A stretch of DNA of 6,496 bases from JACDAV01 sp036556145 (GTDB lineage Bacteria > Chloroflexota > Limnocylindria > Limnocylindrales > CSP1-4). The position numbers and the translations under genes are program-made. The notes under the pieces were generated by a model, which saw nothing but the letters and a program-made list of their open reading frames with translations, ran no database searches and was not told the origin of the DNA. This document shows positions 4,242 through 6,496 of this stretch, piece by piece; positions within the stretch are counted from its first letter, which is position 1, and every line of letters starts with the position of its first letter. The stretch spans positions 1 through 6,496 of the forward strand of contig DATBKB010000080.1 in NCBI GenBank assembly GCA_036556145.1. Direction: 5' to 3'.

Positions 4242-6326
4242 ATGACGATGAAGAGCGTCGACCTGCCCCACCTCCGCAGCGTCGTTCTGGCCGGCCACGC
4301 CGGCGCCGGAAAGACGACGCTCGCGGAGCAGCTCCTCTTTCGAGCCGGTGCGATCCCGCGCCACGGCCGCGTCGAGGACGGCACGGCCCACATGGACCAC
4401 GAGCCGGAGGAGCACAAGCGCCGCCAGTCGCTGAGCCTCGCGGTCGCGACGTTCGAGCGCGACGGGACGAGAATCACGATCGTCGACACGCCCGGCTATC
4501 CCGATTTCATCGCCGAGGTCATCCAGGGCTACCAGGCGGTCGATGGCGCGATCATCGCGGTCGACGCCTCCGGCGGGATCGAGGCCGGGCTGGAGCAGGC
4601 GGTCGCGCTCGGGCGATCGACGAACACCGCCGCGTGCTTCTTCGTCAACAAGTCGGACCGCGAGAACGCCGATCCGATGAACGCGGTCGATGCGCTGCGC
4701 GGCCGGTTCGGGACGAAGATCGCGCCGCTCCACGTGGCGATCGGCAAGGGCGAGAAGTTCAGCGGCTACGTCGACGTCGTCCACCGCAAGGCGTACAAGC
4801 TCGACGGCTCGAGCGAGGTCGAGATCCCGATCCCGGACGACCTCACCGATGAGGTCGCGCTCCGGCGCGACCAGCTGCTCGAGGCGGCGGCCGAGGCCGA
4901 CGACGACGTCCTGACGAAGTACCTCGAGGGCCAGGAGGTCTCCGACCCGGAGCTCGACGCCTGCCTCCGCAAGGGCGTCAAGGAATCGGTGCTCGCGCCG
5001 GTGCTCATCGGCAGCGCCTCGAAGGGCATCGGGCTCAACGCGCTGCTCGACGCGATCGTCCGCTACCTGCCGTCCCCGGCCGACGAGGGTCCCGTGACGG
5101 CCGTCGACGCCAAGACGAAGGCCGAGGTTTCCGTCCCGCCCGATCCGAACGGCCCGCTCCTCGTGCGCGTCTTCAAGACCGCCGCCGACCCGTTCGTCGG
5201 CCGGCTGACGTATCTCCGGGTGCTCTCCGGGACGCTGCGCGGCCAGGCCCATGCCTGGAACTCGACGCGTAACGAGGACGAGCGGATCGGCCAGCTGCTG
5301 CTCCTCCACGGCAAGGAGCAGGAGGCGATCGGCGAGCTCGAGGCGGGCGAGATCGGGGCGGTCGCGAAGCTCAGCGTGACCGAGACCGGCGACACGCTCG
5401 CGTCGAAGGAGAAGCCGCTCGTCCTGCCGCCGATCGACTTCCCGAACCCGACGCTCATGCTCGCGATCGAGCCGCAGACGAAGGCCGACCTCGACAAGAT
5501 GGGCCAGGCCCTCCAGCGGATGCTCGAGGAGGAGCCGACGGCGCGCGTCGAGCGCAGCGACGCCGGCGAGCAGATCCTGCGAACGATGGGCGACGCCCAC
5601 ACCGCGGTGATCATCGAGCGGCTGAAGCGGAAGTTCGGTGCGGCGATCGTGACGAAGACGCCGCGCGTCCCCTATCGCGAGACGATCCGGGGCAAGACGC
5701 AGGTCCACGGCCGGTACAAGAAGCAGACCGGCGGACACGGGATGTTCGGCGACGTGTGGATCGAGCTCGAGCCGAATCCGGGTGGTGGCGTCGAGTTCGC
5801 CGAGCGCGTCGTCGGCGGCTCGGTGCCGCGGAACTTCTTCCCCGGCGTCGAGAAGGGCATCCGCGAGACCGCGGCCGAGGGCGTCCTGGCGGGGTACCCG
5901 CTGAGCGACTTCAAGGCGACGCTCTACGACGGCTCGTTCCACAGCGTGGACTCGAACGAGCTGTCGTTCAAGATCGCCGCGTCGATGGCGCTGAAGGAAG
6001 GCGTGCAGCAGGCGAAACCGGCGTTGCTCGAGCCGATCATGGCCGTCGAGATCCACATCCCCGAGGCGTACATGGGCGAGGTCAACCGCGACCTCAACGG
6101 CCGGCGCGGCCGGGTGCTGGGGATGGATACCTCCAACGGGATGCAGGTCATCACCGCACACGTCCCGCAGGCCGAGCTCTTCAGCTATTCGACAGAGCTT
6201 CGGTCGCTCACCGGCGGGCGAGGGACGTTCAGTGCCTCACTCGACCACTACGAGGAGGTGCCGAACCACATCGCCTCGCAGGTGATCGAGTCGCACAAGA
6301 AGGAGGTCGAGGCCGGCGGCCACTGA
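4242..6326 (+). CDS. Elongation factor G-like GTPase (EF-G2/FusA2 type)
   Basis: 694 residues, the full five-domain EF-G length. G domain: G1 GHAGAGKT (18-25), G3 DTPGY (82-86), G4 NKSD (136-139), G5 GSASKG (257-262). Domain II starts near 301, III near 401 and IV near 473 (GGHGMFG at 497-503; H567 in SFHSVDSNE matches the conserved tip histidine). Domain V begins near 597 (LLEPIM, RRGRVLGMD). Two positions depart from translocating EF-G: the catalytic histidine of DTPGH is Y86, and G2 RGITI reads RRQSL with S63 for the Mg-binding Thr. Both resemble the mycobacterial FusA2/EF-G-like branch as I remember it. The absence of rpsL, rpsG and tuf neighbours also favours a paralogue over the main translocase. 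The ribosomal role of such paralogues is unsettled. I prefer ATG 4242; the frame is open from GTG 4137, but the extra 35 residues look like low-complexity leader. ATG 4248 is also possible. Confidence 0.9.
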   Translation: MTMKSVDLPHLRSVVLAGHAGAGKTTLAEQLLFRAGAIPRHGRVEDGTAHMDHEPEEHKRRQSLSLAVATFERDGTRITIVDTPGYPDFIAEVIQGYQAVDGAIIAVDASGGIEAGLEQAVALGRSTNTAACFFVNKSDRENADPMNAVDALRGRFGTKIAPLHVAIGKGEKFSGYVDVVHRKAYKLDGSSEVEIPIPDDLTDEVALRRDQLLEAAAEADDDVLTKYLEGQEVSDPELDACLRKGVKESVLAPVLIGSASKGIGLNALLDAIVRYLPSPADEGPVTAVDAKTKAEVSVPPDPNGPLLVRVFKTAADPFVGRLTYLRVLSGTLRGQAHAWNSTRNEDERIGQLLLLHGKEQEAIGELEAGEIGAVAKLSVTETGDTLASKEKPLVLPPIDFPNPTLMLAIEPQTKADLDKMGQALQRMLEEEPTARVERSDAGEQILRTMGDAHTAVIIERLKRKFGAAIVTKTPRVPYRETIRGKTQVHGRYKKQTGGHGMFGDVWIELEPNPGGGVEFAERVVGGSVPRNFFPGVEKGIRETAAEGVLAGYPLSDFKATLYDGSFHSVDSNELSFKIAASMALKEGVQQAKPALLEPIMAVEIHIPEAYMGEVNRDLNGRRGRVLGMDTSNGMQVITAHVPQAELFSYSTELRSLTGGRGTFSASLDHYEEVPNHIASQVIESHKKEVEAGGH

Positions 6327-6351
6327 GCCCAACCGAGCCTCGCGCCGGAGC

Positions 6352-6496
6352 TCAACCGATCGCCCGGACCGCCTCGGCGATGTCGAGGCGCCCTTCGTAG
6401 AGCGCCTTGCCGACGATCGCGCCCGTGCAACCGAGGTCGCGCACGCGGCGGAGATCGTCGATCGTCGTGACCCCGCCCGAGGCGATGACGCTCCCC
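6352..6496 (-). CDS. hisA: HisA, C-terminal fragment (phosphoribosylformimino-AICAR ribotide isomerase)
   Basis: Only the last 47 residues plus the TGA stop (6354-6352) are in the window; the rest lies beyond the right edge. The fragment begins GSVIASGGVTTIDDLRRV and continues LGCTGAIVGKALYEGRLDIAEAV. The IASGGV and IVGKALYEG motifs are the two phosphate-binding strand-loop segments of the HisA (beta/alpha)8 barrel, strands 7 and 8. HisF would read differently at both. HisA isomerises ProFAR to PRFAR in histidine synthesis. In actinobacteria the same fold can be the bifunctional PriA, also serving tryptophan synthesis; the fragment cannot separate these because the deciding residues are outside. 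It converges on the EF-G-like gene with 25 nt between stops, where I see only weak pairing and no clear terminator. Confidence 0.88.
   Translation of the reverse strand, partial: GSVIASGGVTTIDDLRRVRDLGCTGAIVGKALYEGRLDIAEAVRAIG

Noticed and set aside
4122..6161. A 679-codon open frame on the minus strand opposite the EF-G-like gene.
   Set aside because: It is the antisense shadow of a high-GC gene; its translation is Arg/Leu/Asp-rich low complexity with no recognisable domain, while the plus strand encodes an intact EF-G-like protein.
6327..6351. Possible terminator between the EF-G-like gene and hisA, with a 7-bp direct repeat CAACCGA (6330-6336, 6353-6359).
   Set aside because: The only pairing is GAGC with GCTC, four bases, with no T-run; the short direct repeat is within chance expectation.

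Overview
The window is very GC-rich, almost every codon ends in G or C, and GTG starts are frequent. The gene content is ordinary bacterial housekeeping. The order yebC-ruvC-ruvA, then ruvB followed by a small DUF2905-type membrane protein, together with an EF-G-like paralogue, points to a high-GC Chloroflexota lineage or an actinobacterium. I cannot name a genus, and this placement is inference. I see no mobile element, CRISPR array, tRNA or rRNA.

Layout, left to right. A DUF2905 membrane protein runs off the left edge on the minus strand and starts 2 nt after the ruvB stop. ruvB (minus, 202-1281) encodes the Holliday-junction branch-migration motor. A 307-nt gap follows (1282-1588). It holds a near-consensus LexA/SOS-box-like dyad and a -10-like hexamer upstream of ruvB, plus a cluster of direct and inverted repeats. 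On the plus strand (1589-2068) is an Rrf2-family regulator with four cysteines. It converges on ruvA (minus, 2088-2693), with a 7-bp-arm hairpin between the two stops. ruvA, ruvC (2706-3326) and yebC (3323-4075) form a tight minus-strand operon transcribed yebC-ruvC-ruvA. A 166-nt divergent control region (4076-4241) separates yebC from an elongation-factor-G-like GTPase (plus, 4242-6326). The last segment is the 3' end of hisA on the minus strand (6352-6496), convergent with the GTPase gene.

RuvA, RuvB and RuvC are the parts of the resolvasome: RuvA binds the four-way junction, RuvB drives branch migration and RuvC cuts it. The usual ruvCAB run is broken here by the oppositely oriented rrf2 gene, so ruvB needs its own promoter, and the SOS-box candidate sits where a repressor would control it. 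YebC and the EF-G-like protein both belong to translation-associated families and are transcribed divergently. I found no convincing unknown system. The most useful leads are the SOS-box candidate, the split ruv locus, the repeat cluster, the altered GTPase motifs of the EF-G paralogue and the apparent leaderless promoter geometry.
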